DNA of 64,000 bases. Origin: Flavobacterium aeripolare. Lineage in GTDB: Bacteria > Bacteroidota > Bacteroidia > Flavobacteriales > Flavobacteriaceae. The DNA lies in the NCBI RefSeq assembly GCF_013294025.1, contig NZ_JABSNL010000002.1:62001-126000 (forward strand). Direction: 5' to 3'. Positions 1 to 9,529 of the stretch are shown one piece after another. Position numbers and translations under genes: made by a program. The notes under the pieces were generated by a model that ran no database searches, was not told the origin of the DNA, and saw nothing but the letters and a program-made list of their open reading frames with translations. Every line of letters starts with the position of its first letter. Position 1 is the stretch's first letter.

Positions 1-3000
1 TCTTGTCTTCAGTCCATAACCATAGATTTCTTCCCGTAAGTGAGAATGTCATAGACTGTATTCCCGCCTTGTCTAAAAATGTAGTATTTGGCAAACGGTA
101 TGCTACAGTTGCTTCTCTAAGTTTTACCCATGTAGCAGACTTAATAAATTGTTCAGATACTGCTCCAAATCCACCACCTAATGCACTATACCATGATTGA
201 TTAAGTAATCTAGGTCCAGCTCCAAAATCTTTAATATTTCCTCTCACGCTATATGAACCGTCGCTGTTTAACCATCCTTGTGAGATTGCTGTTGCTCCGT
301 TAGATCCTGTAAGTGCTGTTGCTTCTGCTGCTGTTAAATTAAGGATATTAGCAGTTTCAACTGATTTACCAAAAACATTTAATGCTCCATTAGTTCCATC
401 CCATAAATCACCACCAACAGACGCATCAAATAATACGTTTAACGATAACCCTTTATATTCGAATGTATTAGTTAAACCTGCTCTAAATTTTGGATTTGGA
501 TTTCCAATTACTCCTTCAGTAGCTGATGCTACAGGAAAACCTTGTGCATCTAACACTAACTCACCTGAGGCATCTCTGTCCCAACGACCTCCCCATAATA
601 CTCCTAGTGGTTGATTAAGAACAGCTCTTGATGATGTTCCAGCAAACCCATTAAGTAATATAGATTCTGATCCAGTTAATTTTGTTACCTCATTTTTATT
701 AGTACCAAAAGTAGCTGCTATATTCCATTTGAAATCTGAATTTTTTAGGATAGCTGCGTCAAAGTCAATTTCTAAACCTTTGTTTGATAGCTGAGCGAAG
801 TTTCCATAAAGATCACTAACTGATGATGATGGGTTATTTGCTGCTGCAACTAAATTGTCTCTAATAACATCTGTATAGTACGTTACTCCTAAATTCACTC
901 TATTGAAAAAGCCTAAATCGATTCCAGCTTCATATTGCGTTTTTATCTCTGGTTTTAAACCAGGATTACCTGCCAATGATTCTCTTTCAAATCCACCATT
1001 GTAAGCTGCTGCATCATACGCAGGTCCCCAAGATTCTGTTCCTGTAGCTCCAGTAATGTAAGTGTATCCATTATAGATACCAGGCATAATAGCTACCTGT
1101 CCGTATGTTGCTCTAATTTTACCAAATGTTAAAGTTTCGCTTTTCAAATGATGTGTAAATAAGTAAGATAGTTCAACAGATGGATAAACATATGTCTTTA
1201 AGTTAGGGTCAAGTGCAGATGAAGTTTCTGCTCTGGCTCCTATGTTAGCATTCAAATAGTCTTTGTAATTTAAAGATGTAGATAAAAATGCAGCATTAGT
1301 TTTTGTATTACTTCTATTTAAGTAAGTCGATCTGTTAGCTAACAGTGAGTTAGAATAAACAAATTTAGGAGAATTGATTAAAAAGTTTTTATAATCACCA
1401 CCTCTAAATACAGTGTTTATCTCTGCTGTGTTGATCCCTGCAGTATATTCAAAACGTAAATCATCTGTAAAATTAAAGTTTCCTATCCCTAAAACATCTA
1501 CATTGTATTGTCTGTGTGTTACACCATCTTCTGATGCAAATCCACCTCCACCATTCTCAGAAGAGTATATTGGATACATAGATTGTCTATCATCTGAATA
1601 CCCATCCACATTTGCACGACCAATTAATCTAAATTGATCAGAAAATTGGTGCTCTAGTTGGATACCTGCAATATATCTGTTAACTGTATTTGGATTCTTT
1701 TGTATATCAGTTGACCAGAATGGATTATTGTATATAGGACTTGTTGAAGTTTCAGTGGTACCTAGATCTTTTCTATATGATCTATGGCTTCCAACTGTAG
1801 CAACTCCAGCTGCTGTAAAGTTTGTTCCTAAGAAATCTCTATTGTCAAAATCTGGTGCAGTTCTATATAAACCAAGTAATAATCCACTCGTGTTTGAACC
1901 TTGTTGTACTCTATTTGAATTTGACGTAGAGTAACTCATTTTTCCAGTAAATGTAGTTTTTTCTCCTAATTTGTAAACAGTATTAAAGTCAATGTTTGTT
2001 CTTTCATAAGAACTATTTCTTACAACACCATCTTGTTTAGTATTACCTAAACTTAAGTAGAAACTCCCGTTTTCGCTACCACCGCTAAATGCGATATTTT
2101 GATTGCTTGTGTTTCCAGTTCCTAAGATTTCATCATAGTTTGAATCGTTAAAATTAGCAGTGCTATTTTTTTTCGTGATTCCGTAGTAAGTGTTACCTCT
2201 ATCAGATACAAAATACGATCCAGCATTGTTTACTGCATCTGCTGCTCCACTACGACTACTAATCAAATCCCCATAAGATGAACCAGTGTTTCTTGCAAAC
2301 GATCCATTAGACCCTTGACCAAATAGGTCTTGAGTTTTGAAACGAACGTTCACATCATCAATAGAATAAGATGAGTTTAACTCAATAGATAGTTTTCCTT
2401 TTCCTTTTTTAGTTGTGATAAGTACAACACCATTTGCCGCTCTAAAACCCCATAATGCAGATGCAGACGCTCCCTTAAGGATTGTAACGCTTGCTATGCT
2501 GTTAGGGTTGATATCTCCCACTCTTGATTGCTGGTTTACACCACCAACTTGATTACCATTGTCTAATTCTTGTCCAGAAATTGGGATACCATCCACTACA
2601 TAAAGTGGTTGAGTGTTTCCTGTAATTGTATTTTGTCCACGTATTTGTACATATGATCCTGCTCCAGGGTCTCCAGAGCTAGATGTTACCACTACGTTTG
2701 ATGCTTTCGCAGATAACGAGTTAAGTAAACCTGTCTCACCCGTAGAAGCTAATGCTTCTCCTTTTACTTTTGAAGACGATGAGTTTGATAATTTCTTTTT
2801 GGTTTCAATACCAAAAACGTTAATTGTTACCCCTTCTAATTCTAACGCATCTCCCACTAATTTTATATTAACAGTAGATGATGAAGCTTTGCGCTCCTGT
2901 GTTTTCATCCCAATGTAGCTAAATACTAGAATTTGACTCGTCGCAGCTTTGATAGCATATTTTCCATCAAAATCAGTTTGTGCACCATTTGTGGTACCTT

Positions 3001-3139
3001 TTACTGATATACTTACTCCCGGTAGCGGCATGCCTGAAGCATCCGTCACAGTTCCTCGTACAATTCCTTCTTGAGCGAAAGAGATTTGTGTCACTAATAC
3101 TAAAAGTAGTATTAAGATTTGATTCAACTTTAGTTTCAT
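1..3139 (-). CDS. SusC/RagA-family TonB-linked outer membrane protein (C-terminus cut by window edge)
   Basis: An outer-membrane TonB-dependent channel of the SusC type, which with a SusD lipoprotein normally imports glycans or peptides. Reading the minus strand from the ATG at 3139 gives a signal peptide (residues 1 to about 22, ending ISFAQ) and a carboxypeptidase-regulatory-like domain (about 25-110, with GMPLPGVSVSVKGT and DFDGKYAI). Next come the plug (LYVVDGIPISG, ASALWGFRAANGVVLI) and a long beta-barrel region with many aromatic strands. About 1046 codons are visible and the frame is open at the left edge. Its SusD partner would lie outside the window. The N-terminus closely resembles that of the second SusC at 6434-9529, so the two are paralogues. 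The substrate cannot be told. Confidence 0.93.
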   Translation of the reverse strand, partial: MKLKLNQILILLLVLVTQISFAQEGIVRGTVTDASGMPLPGVSISVKGTTNGAQTDFDGKYAIKAATSQILVFSYIGMKTQERKASSSTVNIKLVGDALELEGVTINVFGIETKKKLSNSSSSKVKGEALASTGETGLLNSLSAKASNVVVTSSSGDPGAGSYVQIRGQNTITGNTQPLYVVDGIPISGQELDNGNQVGGVNQQSRVGDINPNSIASVTILKGASASALWGFRAANGVVLITTKKGKGKLSIELNSSYSIDDVNVRFKTQDLFGQGSNGSFARNTGSSYGDLISSRSGAADAVNNAGSYFVSDRGNTYYGITKKNSTANFNDSNYDEILGTGNTSNQNIAFSGGSENGSFYLSLGNTKQDGVVRNSSYERTNIDFNTVYKLGEKTTFTGKMSYSTSNSNRVQQGSNTSGLLLGLYRTAPDFDNRDFLGTNFTAAGVATVGSHRSYRKDLGTTETSTSPIYNNPFWSTDIQKNPNTVNRYIAGIQLEHQFSDQFRLIGRANVDGYSDDRQSMYPIYSSENGGGGFASEDGVTHRQYNVDVLGIGNFNFTDDLRFEYTAGINTAEINTVFRGGDYKNFLINSPKFVYSNSLLANRSTYLNRSNTKTNAAFLSTSLNYKDYLNANIGARAETSSALDPNLKTYVYPSVELSYLFTHHLKSETLTFGKIRATYGQVAIMPGIYNGYTYITGATGTESWGPAYDAAAYNGGFERESLAGNPGLKPEIKTQYEAGIDLGFFNRVNLGVTYYTDVIRDNLVAAANNPSSSVSDLYGNFAQLSNKGLEIDFDAAILKNSDFKWNIAATFGTNKNEVTKLTGSESILLNGFAGTSSRAVLNQPLGVLWGGRWDRDASGELVLDAQGFPVASATEGVIGNPNPKFRAGLTNTFEYKGLSLNVLFDASVGGDLWDGTNGALNVFGKSVETANILNLTAAEATALTGSNGATAISQGWLNSDGSYSVRGNIKDFGAGPRLLNQSWYSALGGGFGAVSEQFIKSATWVKLREATVAYRLPNTTFLDKAGIQSMTFSLTGRNLWLWTEDK

Positions 3140-3164
3140 TATTTATAAGTTTTGGTTTGTTATG

Positions 3165-3172
3165 CAAATATC
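3165..3172 (-). promoter_or_regulatory. Possible -7 element of the partial SusC gene
   Basis: On the minus strand the box reads GATATTTG, one mismatch from the Bacteroidota -7 consensus TAnnTTTG. It lies 25 nt upstream of the ATG. No convincing -33 TTTG is present at the right distance, so this is a weak call. Confidence 0.3.
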
Positions 3173-4010
3173 ATAAAAAATTGTTAATATTTTATTAAAG
3201 TATTTATTTGCAATTGCGTGTTTGTTTCGGTAAGGTAGCCCCTTTTACTTATTTTTGGTTTTAATCTGTATTAATGCAATATGCTTTAAATGAATGGTTT
3301 AAGGTTGTGTTTTCATAATTTACTTAAGACGCTTTTTACTTGTTACTACTCATGTTAAGTTTTGTTTTAACTGTTAAATATTTTTAAATTAACATATAAA
3401 CGATGTATATTCTGTCGTTTTATTCTTTTTTATGAATATTTATTGTAAGAATTTTGGTTTAATTGCATATTGTGTAATTTTATTTTTTCTAAGTTAGATG
3501 GTAATACAAAATGGCCCAAATGTTAAAATTCTAGCACGTATGGCCTAGTGTATTTTTAGTTTATTATTTATGTCCTTAATTTTTCCAACAATTTTTTCTA
3601 TTTCTAGTTTTTATATCGGTCTGGGGAAATTGACAAAATAGGAATGTTTAAGAATTGTTTTTCCTTTCTGTTAATTTTACATTCCATATTAGTTTTGTTT
3701 TTAGTAATCAATTATTTTGTAACTGCTTAGTAGTTATTTTGTAGGTAATATTATTAAGCAATAGTTTTTTTTGCTAAGATCTAATGAGTTCTTGTAGTTG
3801 GCCAAGGAAGTTTTAGGCTATGGAGGTTGATCATTTAAATAGCTTTTACTGTAGCTTAATTTTTGTATGACTTTAGTCCTGTGCTTTTGAGTTTACGTTT
3901 TGAATTGTGGATAGGGGAGGACTATGCATTTTTTGCAATTAATTCTTACACTCAGAAGTTTTTTTAGATAAGTATAAAACTGATTCGTTATGCATTAAAT
4001 GATGGTTTTT
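3173..4010. other. Gene-free AT-rich intergenic stretch
   Basis: About 0.84 kb between the SusC start and the rlmB terminator. I see no open frame with protein-like composition, no tRNA fold and no clear repeat. It is very T-rich on the plus strand. Its length is unusual for this compact window, so it may hold a regulatory region or small RNA for the SusC gene, but nothing in it is recognisable. Confidence 0.5.
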
Positions 4011-4055
4011 AGCATAAAAAAAAAGCGTTAATAAGAAAATCTTATTAACGCTTTT
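4011..4055 (-). terminator. Rho-independent terminator of rlmB
   Basis: A perfect 16-bp stem (4021-4036 with 4040-4055) closes a 3-nt loop. On the minus strand it is followed by a run of T residues. It sits 22 nt past the rlmB stop codon. Confidence 0.9.
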
Positions 4056-4077
4056 AAATATTTTGAAGTTGTGTGTC

Positions 4078-4812
4078 TTAGCTTCTTTGTCTAACGGCCT
4101 CATATAAAAATGCGCCACATGCCACAGATACATTTAATGAGCCAATAGTACCAAACATGGGTAACTTTGCTTTCTCATCTACGATTTTTAAAACAGATGG
4201 GTTTACACCACGATCTTCCGACCCCATGATTATTGCGATAGGTTCATTAAGTGATAAATCGTAGATATTCTGGTCTGTTTTTTCTGTTGCTGCGATTGTT
4301 TTGATTCCACTTGCTTGTAATAAGAATATTGCATCTTTTATGTGCTCAACTTTACAAATAGGAATATTGAATACGGCACCGGCAGATGTCTTAACGGTAT
4401 CTCCATTTACTGGAGCTGCACCAGATTTTTGGATAATAATACCATTTACACCTGTGCACTCTGCGGTTCTAATGATAGCCCCAAAGTTACGTGCATCAGA
4501 GATTTGATCTAAGATTAAAAATAATGGAGTTTTACCATTTTCAACAACAGTCTCGATTAGATTCTCCAAATCAAAAAATGAAATTGGTGATATATTAGCA
4601 ACAGCACCTTGATGATTATTAGGTGTTAATTTGTTCAGTTTTTCAACAGGTACGTAGGAGAAATTTACGTTGGCTCGTTTCATAACCTTCATAAGGTCTT
4701 TCATTAACTCACCCGAAATTTCTTTTTGAATGTATACTTTGTCAATTGTTGATCCTGCTTGTATTGCTTCAATAATCGCTCTAATTCCAAATATTTGATG
4801 TTCTTTTTCCAT
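4078..4812 (-). CDS. rlmB: 23S rRNA (guanosine-2'-O-)-methyltransferase RlmB (SpoU/TrmH family)
   Basis: Predicted to methylate the 2'-O of a guanosine in 23S rRNA (G2251 in E. coli) using S-adenosylmethionine. The 244-residue protein has an N-terminal SpoU substrate-binding domain (about 1-75) and a C-terminal SPOUT knot domain. All three knot motifs are visible: DQISDARNFGAIIRTAE (from 102), IMGSEDRGV (from 195) and GSLNVSVACGAF (from 224). The start at 4812 (MEKEHQIFGIRA) is preferred over an upstream in-frame Met at 4836. That longer start would lie inside the preceding terminator hairpin and upstream of the TAnnTTTG promoter box. It stands alone between two SusC-type genes. The exact target nucleotide is inferred from family. 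Confidence 0.93.
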   Translation of the reverse strand: MEKEHQIFGIRAIIEAIQAGSTIDKVYIQKEISGELMKDLMKVMKRANVNFSYVPVEKLNKLTPNNHQGAVANISPISFFDLENLIETVVENGKTPLFLILDQISDARNFGAIIRTAECTGVNGIIIQKSGAAPVNGDTVKTSAGAVFNIPICKVEHIKDAIFLLQASGIKTIAATEKTDQNIYDLSLNEPIAIIMGSEDRGVNPSVLKIVDEKAKLPMFGTIGSLNVSVACGAFLYEAVRQRS

Positions 4813-4816
4813 GGTG

Positions 4817-4824
4817 CAAATATA
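4817..4824 (-). promoter_or_regulatory. rlmB promoter -7 box (TATATTTG), essentially leaderless
   Basis: On the minus strand TATATTTG matches the Bacteroidota TAnnTTTG consensus exactly, and the rlmB ATG starts only 5 nt after its last G. Transcription should therefore begin at or very near the A of ATG. The box abuts the T-tract of the SusD terminator. The -33 element is not clear. Confidence 0.65.
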
Positions 4825-4828
4825 TAAA

Positions 4829-4856
4829 AAAACCATCAGTTTGAACTGATGGTTTT
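4829..4856 (-). terminator. Terminator of the SusC/SusD unit
   Basis: A perfect 12-bp stem (4829-4840 with 4845-4856) with a 4-nt loop, followed on the minus strand by T residues. It lies 30 nt past the SusD stop. Confidence 0.88.
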
Positions 4857-4886
4857 GAGGTTTATTGTATGAATAAGATTGACTAT

Positions 4887-6422
4887 CTATTTAGCAACGT
4901 ACCAGAAAGGGCCTTGCGTAATAATCTGCGAAGATGTTAATATCGGTACATTAGTCGAGTTAGCGTTATACTCTGAAAGTGGATAGATTAATCTCTTTGG
5001 TCTTGACGGTTGAATGTTTGCATTGTTTATTGTAGAAGTTATGGTTGGAAATCCAGTTCTTGTAAAATTTATGTAATTTTCTACTCCATGAATACTGCTT
5101 AACGCAATCCATTTTTGAGATAAAATAGCTTGTATTTTATTTGTACTACCTGTATAACCAAAGCCGTTGTTTGAGTCTATTTGAGATAAATAGGTACCTA
5201 TCGGTGCTTCCAAATAGGTAAATGATGCTTGGACTCCTTCGTCAAACAATGTTTTTGCCACACCAATTAGTTTACCTCTCTCCACTGCTTCAGCTTGTAG
5301 AAATTTACTTTCAGACAATAACATTAAAACACCTGCTTTTGCAGATCCTGCTGCTGTTCTAGTAGCGGTACTAGTACCTACGTAATTAGTGATTCCTAAT
5401 CCAAAACGCGAAGTAGGATTCGTTGCATTTGTTTGTCCTGGACTTGCTGTTTGCCCTTGGTCAGTTCCAACAATTTTCCCTCCAACTTTCAGCCATAATC
5501 TGTCGCCACGTGGATCAACAACTCCTGTTGTAACTCCATTTAGTAGATCTGCAAAATATTTTGAAGAAGTGAATAGGGTGTAATTCGTATCCGCTGTTGA
5601 TCCTGCTGCATTTCTTACATTTGAATTAAAGAATGGATTTTGAGAATCGTCATTAGATGATGAGTAGCCCGGATTTATCAAAACGTTCGAGTCTATAAAA
5701 TTGTTTGACGCTTTTAAAGTAGCATATTTACTATTAAGATATGTTACTGTTTCTGCATCTGTTAATTGGCTCTGTCTAAGTAAAATTCTTAATTCGATAG
5801 TATTTGCTAATTTGGTCCATTGTGCCATGTTTCCACCAAAAATAACATCAGTTGTAACTCCTTCAGTGGTTGCTGTAGGGCTCGCAATTAATGCTCTAGC
5901 CTCTTCAAGTTCTTTTACTAGTTCTTTGTATATAACGGCGTCATCTGTATATATTGGTGTTGTGTTTTCTTGCTTTTTGAAAGCTTCAAAATATGGCGCG
6001 TCTCCATACAAATCAACAATATACTGCATATAGTGCGCTTTCATAATTTTCGAAATAGCAATATAGTTCTCTTGATTAGGAAGAGGAGTGTCAATAATCT
6101 GCTGGAAATTACTAACATTTCTATACAAGCCATCCCATATTGTTGCATATGTGGTGTTGTCAAAATTGTATGAATATTCTAATCTAAGAGGGTTAGTGAA
6201 TTGATAAATATTACCACCCCATGAATTACCCATGATGCTTCCAAGCCTATTCATGTTGATTGCTTGTATTCTAAAAGATTGAGCTTGTGCTCCTGGTAGA
6301 ACTAATCTAGGAGGTAAATTTTCTGCTAATGCGCTATCAGGGGTAATGTTATCGTTTAAATAATCATTACATGAAGATAGTGAGATAGCAAATACTGCTA
6401 ATATTAAACTTATTTTTTTCAT
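4887..6422 (-). CDS. SusD/RagB-like outer membrane lipoprotein (SusD-like_2 type)
   Basis: A surface lipoprotein that would form the substrate-capturing lid over the SusC channel encoded 11 nt upstream. It has a lipoprotein signal (residues 1-17, LSSC with lipidated C18) followed by NDYLNDN. The middle carries helical TPR-like SusD segments: YATIWDGLYRNVSNFQQII, SKIMKAHYMQYIVDLYGDAP and WTKLANTIELRILLRQS. At 511 residues it is the usual SusD length. It shares an operon with the SusC at 6434-9529 and ends at a strong terminator. No glycosidase or anti-sigma gene accompanies the pair, so the ligand cannot be inferred. Family assignment is firm. Confidence 0.93.
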   Translation of the reverse strand: MKKISLILAVFAISLSSCNDYLNDNITPDSALAENLPPRLVLPGAQAQSFRIQAINMNRLGSIMGNSWGGNIYQFTNPLRLEYSYNFDNTTYATIWDGLYRNVSNFQQIIDTPLPNQENYIAISKIMKAHYMQYIVDLYGDAPYFEAFKKQENTTPIYTDDAVIYKELVKELEEARALIASPTATTEGVTTDVIFGGNMAQWTKLANTIELRILLRQSQLTDAETVTYLNSKYATLKASNNFIDSNVLINPGYSSSNDDSQNPFFNSNVRNAAGSTADTNYTLFTSSKYFADLLNGVTTGVVDPRGDRLWLKVGGKIVGTDQGQTASPGQTNATNPTSRFGLGITNYVGTSTATRTAAGSAKAGVLMLLSESKFLQAEAVERGKLIGVAKTLFDEGVQASFTYLEAPIGTYLSQIDSNNGFGYTGSTNKIQAILSQKWIALSSIHGVENYINFTRTGFPTITSTINNANIQPSRPKRLIYPLSEYNANSTNVPILTSSQIITQGPFWYVAK

Positions 6423-6433
6423 TTTATTTTTGA

Positions 6434-9400
6434 TTAAAAGGTTAGATTGATGCTACCACCAAATGTTCTTGTGCTAGGGTATTGACCGATATTTGAATAT
6501 CCTAAACCGTTACCGCTTGAGCCTGAAGTTGAAGCTTCTGGGTCTGTATACCCTTTATTTCCTTTTGCTAGTACAACAAATGGATTTCTCGCGTTGATAC
6601 CAACTCTAAGTGAAGTTAGGCCAAATTTTGTTGTTAGAGTAGATGGTATTGAGTAACTCAAAGCTAATTCGCGTACTTTAAAAGCTGATGCGTCTATAAC
6701 ATTGTGTTCCCCTGTTCTACTTAATGCATCATAATAATCGATAACTCCGTTAGTGTCATACCCAGCAGCTGATGCTACGGTAGTATTTTTTGTGTAAACT
6801 CCAGATCCTGGTGCCGTTTCTATGACAGAATTAGGAAGTATGAATCCAGTTTCTCTATCAAAACCTGCTGATTCCTCTAATCGTCCCGGCCAAGTTAAAG
6901 CATATTTAGTTCCAGAAATAATTGAGTGACCAGTTCTATAATCCATTACTACAGTTAATTTTAATCCTTTAAACTCAAATGAATTAGTTAAGCCTAATAT
7001 ATAGTCTGGAGTTGCTTTTCCTAAAATTGAATTAGAAGAAGTTCTTGATGGTAAACCTTGGTCATTTACGATAATACTTCCGTTTTCGTCTCTAACAAAT
7101 GTCGTTCCTTTAATTAATGGGAACTCTTGTCCTACTTGAGCGAATATTCCAGTTCCGGTAGTTGTGTCTGTTAGTAAGTTGATTTCGTTAGCTCCTTGTG
7201 CTAATGCATTTATTACTGATTTATTAGTAGAGTAGCTTGCGCGAATATTCCAATTAAAATTTTCTGTTTTAAAAGGTGTTAATCCTAAATCAATTTCGAA
7301 TCCTGTCGTAGTCATGTCGCCAATATTAGATTGAGATGTAGCTAATCCTGACGCAGATGATGTTGTTGCAGCTGTAATCAAATCTTTTGTTTCAGCTTTA
7401 TAAATTGAACCATCTAGTGTGATTCTATTTTTAAAAAATCCTAAGCTCAAGTTTAGTTCTGTTGTTGTTACAAACTCAGGCTTGATGTTTTTATCTGTAG
7501 GTCTTTGATTGTCAATATATGACCCTAGATTACCGTAAGGAAACCCTGTAGGTGATACACCTATGTCGTTAATAGCGTAAGTACCAACTGCTGATGAATT
7601 TCCTACAGAGGTAATGTTGGCAGAAACTTTAGCATAATTTAATACATCTCCACGTAAACTTTCAAATGCTACAGTTGGAATAAATGATAGTCCTGCACTA
7701 CTGTAAAAGAAACTATTGTTGTCTTTAGGTAGCACTGAAGACCAATCATTTCTTCCTGTTACGTTTAAAAATAAATAGTCTTTATAACCTAAATCTATAT
7801 TCGCTAAAGCTGACGCTCTATTTGATTTCAAATACCTATTATCTAATGTAGATGGATTTGCTGGGCTTAAAACATTTTTAATGTTGTAGAAGCCAGGGAT
7901 GTCTAAATTTGTTCCTCCTTGCGATGTTACTCTATAAGAGTTGTCTTGCATGTTGCTACCAATATTAGCCTTTAAATTTAAATCATCGTTTAAATCGTAG
8001 TCGAAATTAACTAGTAAATCTCCATAAAAATTCCTGGTAAATGATTGAGTTGCATAGTACTCAGATGTTTGATCCCTATTAGCTCCAATTCCTGCTAAAA
8101 AAGCATTTTCCTTGTAGGCGTTTATATGTGATTGTGAGTCTGTATTGGTAAACTGTAAGTTTCCCGTATATGTAACATTAATGTTTTTATTGATTTCATA
8201 CTTTAAAGCTGCGATCGCGTTTACGAAAGATCTTGAAGCTTCACTACGATTGTTAGCTTGAGTCCAATAAGGGCTTAAGTAGTATTGTGTCCAATGACCT
8301 TCATTACTAGAATTCGCAAATTGTGATATTGGAATGTTTCCAGGAGTTTGAATTAAGTCACTAAGTAAGTCAGGTGATGTTTCACTCGAGCTTTGGTAGT
8401 TATAATTGATATTTCCATCTATGCTAAATTTACCTAAAGTTTTTCCGGCTTTCAATAAAAAACTATTTCTTTCTAGAACATCTCCTTTTACAACAAAGTC
8501 TGTTTTAAGGTTGTTTGCAGAGAATAATACGTACGAATCGCTGCTTCCTGCATTAAGAGAGAAACCGTTTTGGTATGTTGTGCCTGTTTGGTAAAATTGC
8601 TTCACATTGTCTTTGACATAAGAATAAGGTAAGCTCATTGAGTTTCCATCTTTTTGAGGAAGCCCTGTTTCTTTGATGCTACCGTCAAATTTTTCACCCC
8701 ATGATCCGTTTTCGTATGGATCATGTGCTCCAAACCAACCTTGACCATATTTGCTCTGTGTAGTAGGAACATAAGCAACTGATTCAAAATCAATTACTGA
8801 ATTTACATTTACTGTTAATTTAGAGCCTTGTTTTGCGCCTTTTACAGTAGAAACAATTATAACACCGTTTACTCCTTGTTCACCATATAATGCTGCTCCC
8901 TGTGCACCTTTAAGAACGTTAAGGCTTTCAATTAATTCTGGAGGTAATTGTTGTAAAGCAGATGCTGTTGAAATAGCATTGTCTATAACTACTAATGCTT
9001 CGTTGTTACCCGTAATAGATCTTGACCCTCTTAGAACTATTCTAGTGCCGCCATTCACACCTCCTGAAGTCTTGTTGATTTGTAGTCCTGATACCTTTCC
9101 TACAAGAGATTGTACAACGTTAGGATTTGCTGCTTGAGTAAGTTCCTCGCTTTTAACGATTTGTGAAGCAGAAGTTACTGCGTCTTTTTTTCTTTTTATA
9201 CCTAGTGCTCCTACAATTACTCCTTCAAGTTCAATTGAATCATCTAATAGTTTGATGTTAATTGTTGAAGAAGTTGCCAAAACCTCTTGACGTTTCATTC
9301 CAATGTAGGTAAACGTTAGCGTTTGGTTCGGGCTTACTTTGATGGAGTATTTACCATCAATGTCAGTCTGTGTTCCGTTTTGTGTGCCTTTAATTAATAC

Positions 9401-9529
9401 GCTTACCCCTGGTAGTGGTAATCCTGCATTATCGGAAACACTTCCCTTTACGGGTCTTTCTTGCGCGAAGGTTAATTGCGCCATTAGTACTAATAGTAGT
9501 ACTAAGATTCCATTGAACTTTAGTTTCAT
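6434..9529 (-). CDS. SusC/RagA-family TonB-linked outer membrane protein
   Basis: A complete 1031-residue TonB-dependent receptor, partner of the SusD at 4887-6422. It has a signal peptide (1 to about 22, LTFAQ) and a carboxypeptidase-regulatory-like N-terminal domain (about 25-110, GLPLPGVSVLIKGT, DIDGKYSIK). These are followed by a plug (ALVVIDNAISTAS, GAALYGEQGVNGVIIV) and a 22-strand-type barrel ending in a C-terminal Phe (FGGSINLTF), as expected for the outer-membrane assembly signal. The ATG at 9529 opens MKLKFNGIL, nearly identical to the partial SusC at the left edge, which supports this start. No consensus promoter was found immediately upstream. Confidence 0.95.
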   Translation of the reverse strand: MKLKFNGILVLLLVLMAQLTFAQERPVKGSVSDNAGLPLPGVSVLIKGTQNGTQTDIDGKYSIKVSPNQTLTFTYIGMKRQEVLATSSTINIKLLDDSIELEGVIVGALGIKRKKDAVTSASQIVKSEELTQAANPNVVQSLVGKVSGLQINKTSGGVNGGTRIVLRGSRSITGNNEALVVIDNAISTASALQQLPPELIESLNVLKGAQGAALYGEQGVNGVIIVSTVKGAKQGSKLTVNVNSVIDFESVAYVPTTQSKYGQGWFGAHDPYENGSWGEKFDGSIKETGLPQKDGNSMSLPYSYVKDNVKQFYQTGTTYQNGFSLNAGSSDSYVLFSANNLKTDFVVKGDVLERNSFLLKAGKTLGKFSIDGNINYNYQSSSETSPDLLSDLIQTPGNIPISQFANSSNEGHWTQYYLSPYWTQANNRSEASRSFVNAIAALKYEINKNINVTYTGNLQFTNTDSQSHINAYKENAFLAGIGANRDQTSEYYATQSFTRNFYGDLLVNFDYDLNDDLNLKANIGSNMQDNSYRVTSQGGTNLDIPGFYNIKNVLSPANPSTLDNRYLKSNRASALANIDLGYKDYLFLNVTGRNDWSSVLPKDNNSFFYSSAGLSFIPTVAFESLRGDVLNYAKVSANITSVGNSSAVGTYAINDIGVSPTGFPYGNLGSYIDNQRPTDKNIKPEFVTTTELNLSLGFFKNRITLDGSIYKAETKDLITAATTSSASGLATSQSNIGDMTTTGFEIDLGLTPFKTENFNWNIRASYSTNKSVINALAQGANEINLLTDTTTGTGIFAQVGQEFPLIKGTTFVRDENGSIIVNDQGLPSRTSSNSILGKATPDYILGLTNSFEFKGLKLTVVMDYRTGHSIISGTKYALTWPGRLEESAGFDRETGFILPNSVIETAPGSGVYTKNTTVASAAGYDTNGVIDYYDALSRTGEHNVIDASAFKVRELALSYSIPSTLTTKFGLTSLRVGINARNPFVVLAKGNKGYTDPEASTSGSSGNGLGYSNIGQYPSTRTFGGSINLTF

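Noticed and set aside
3939..4133. 64-codon minus-strand frame overlapping the end of rlmB
   Set aside because: Overlaps the true gene in another frame and spans its terminator.
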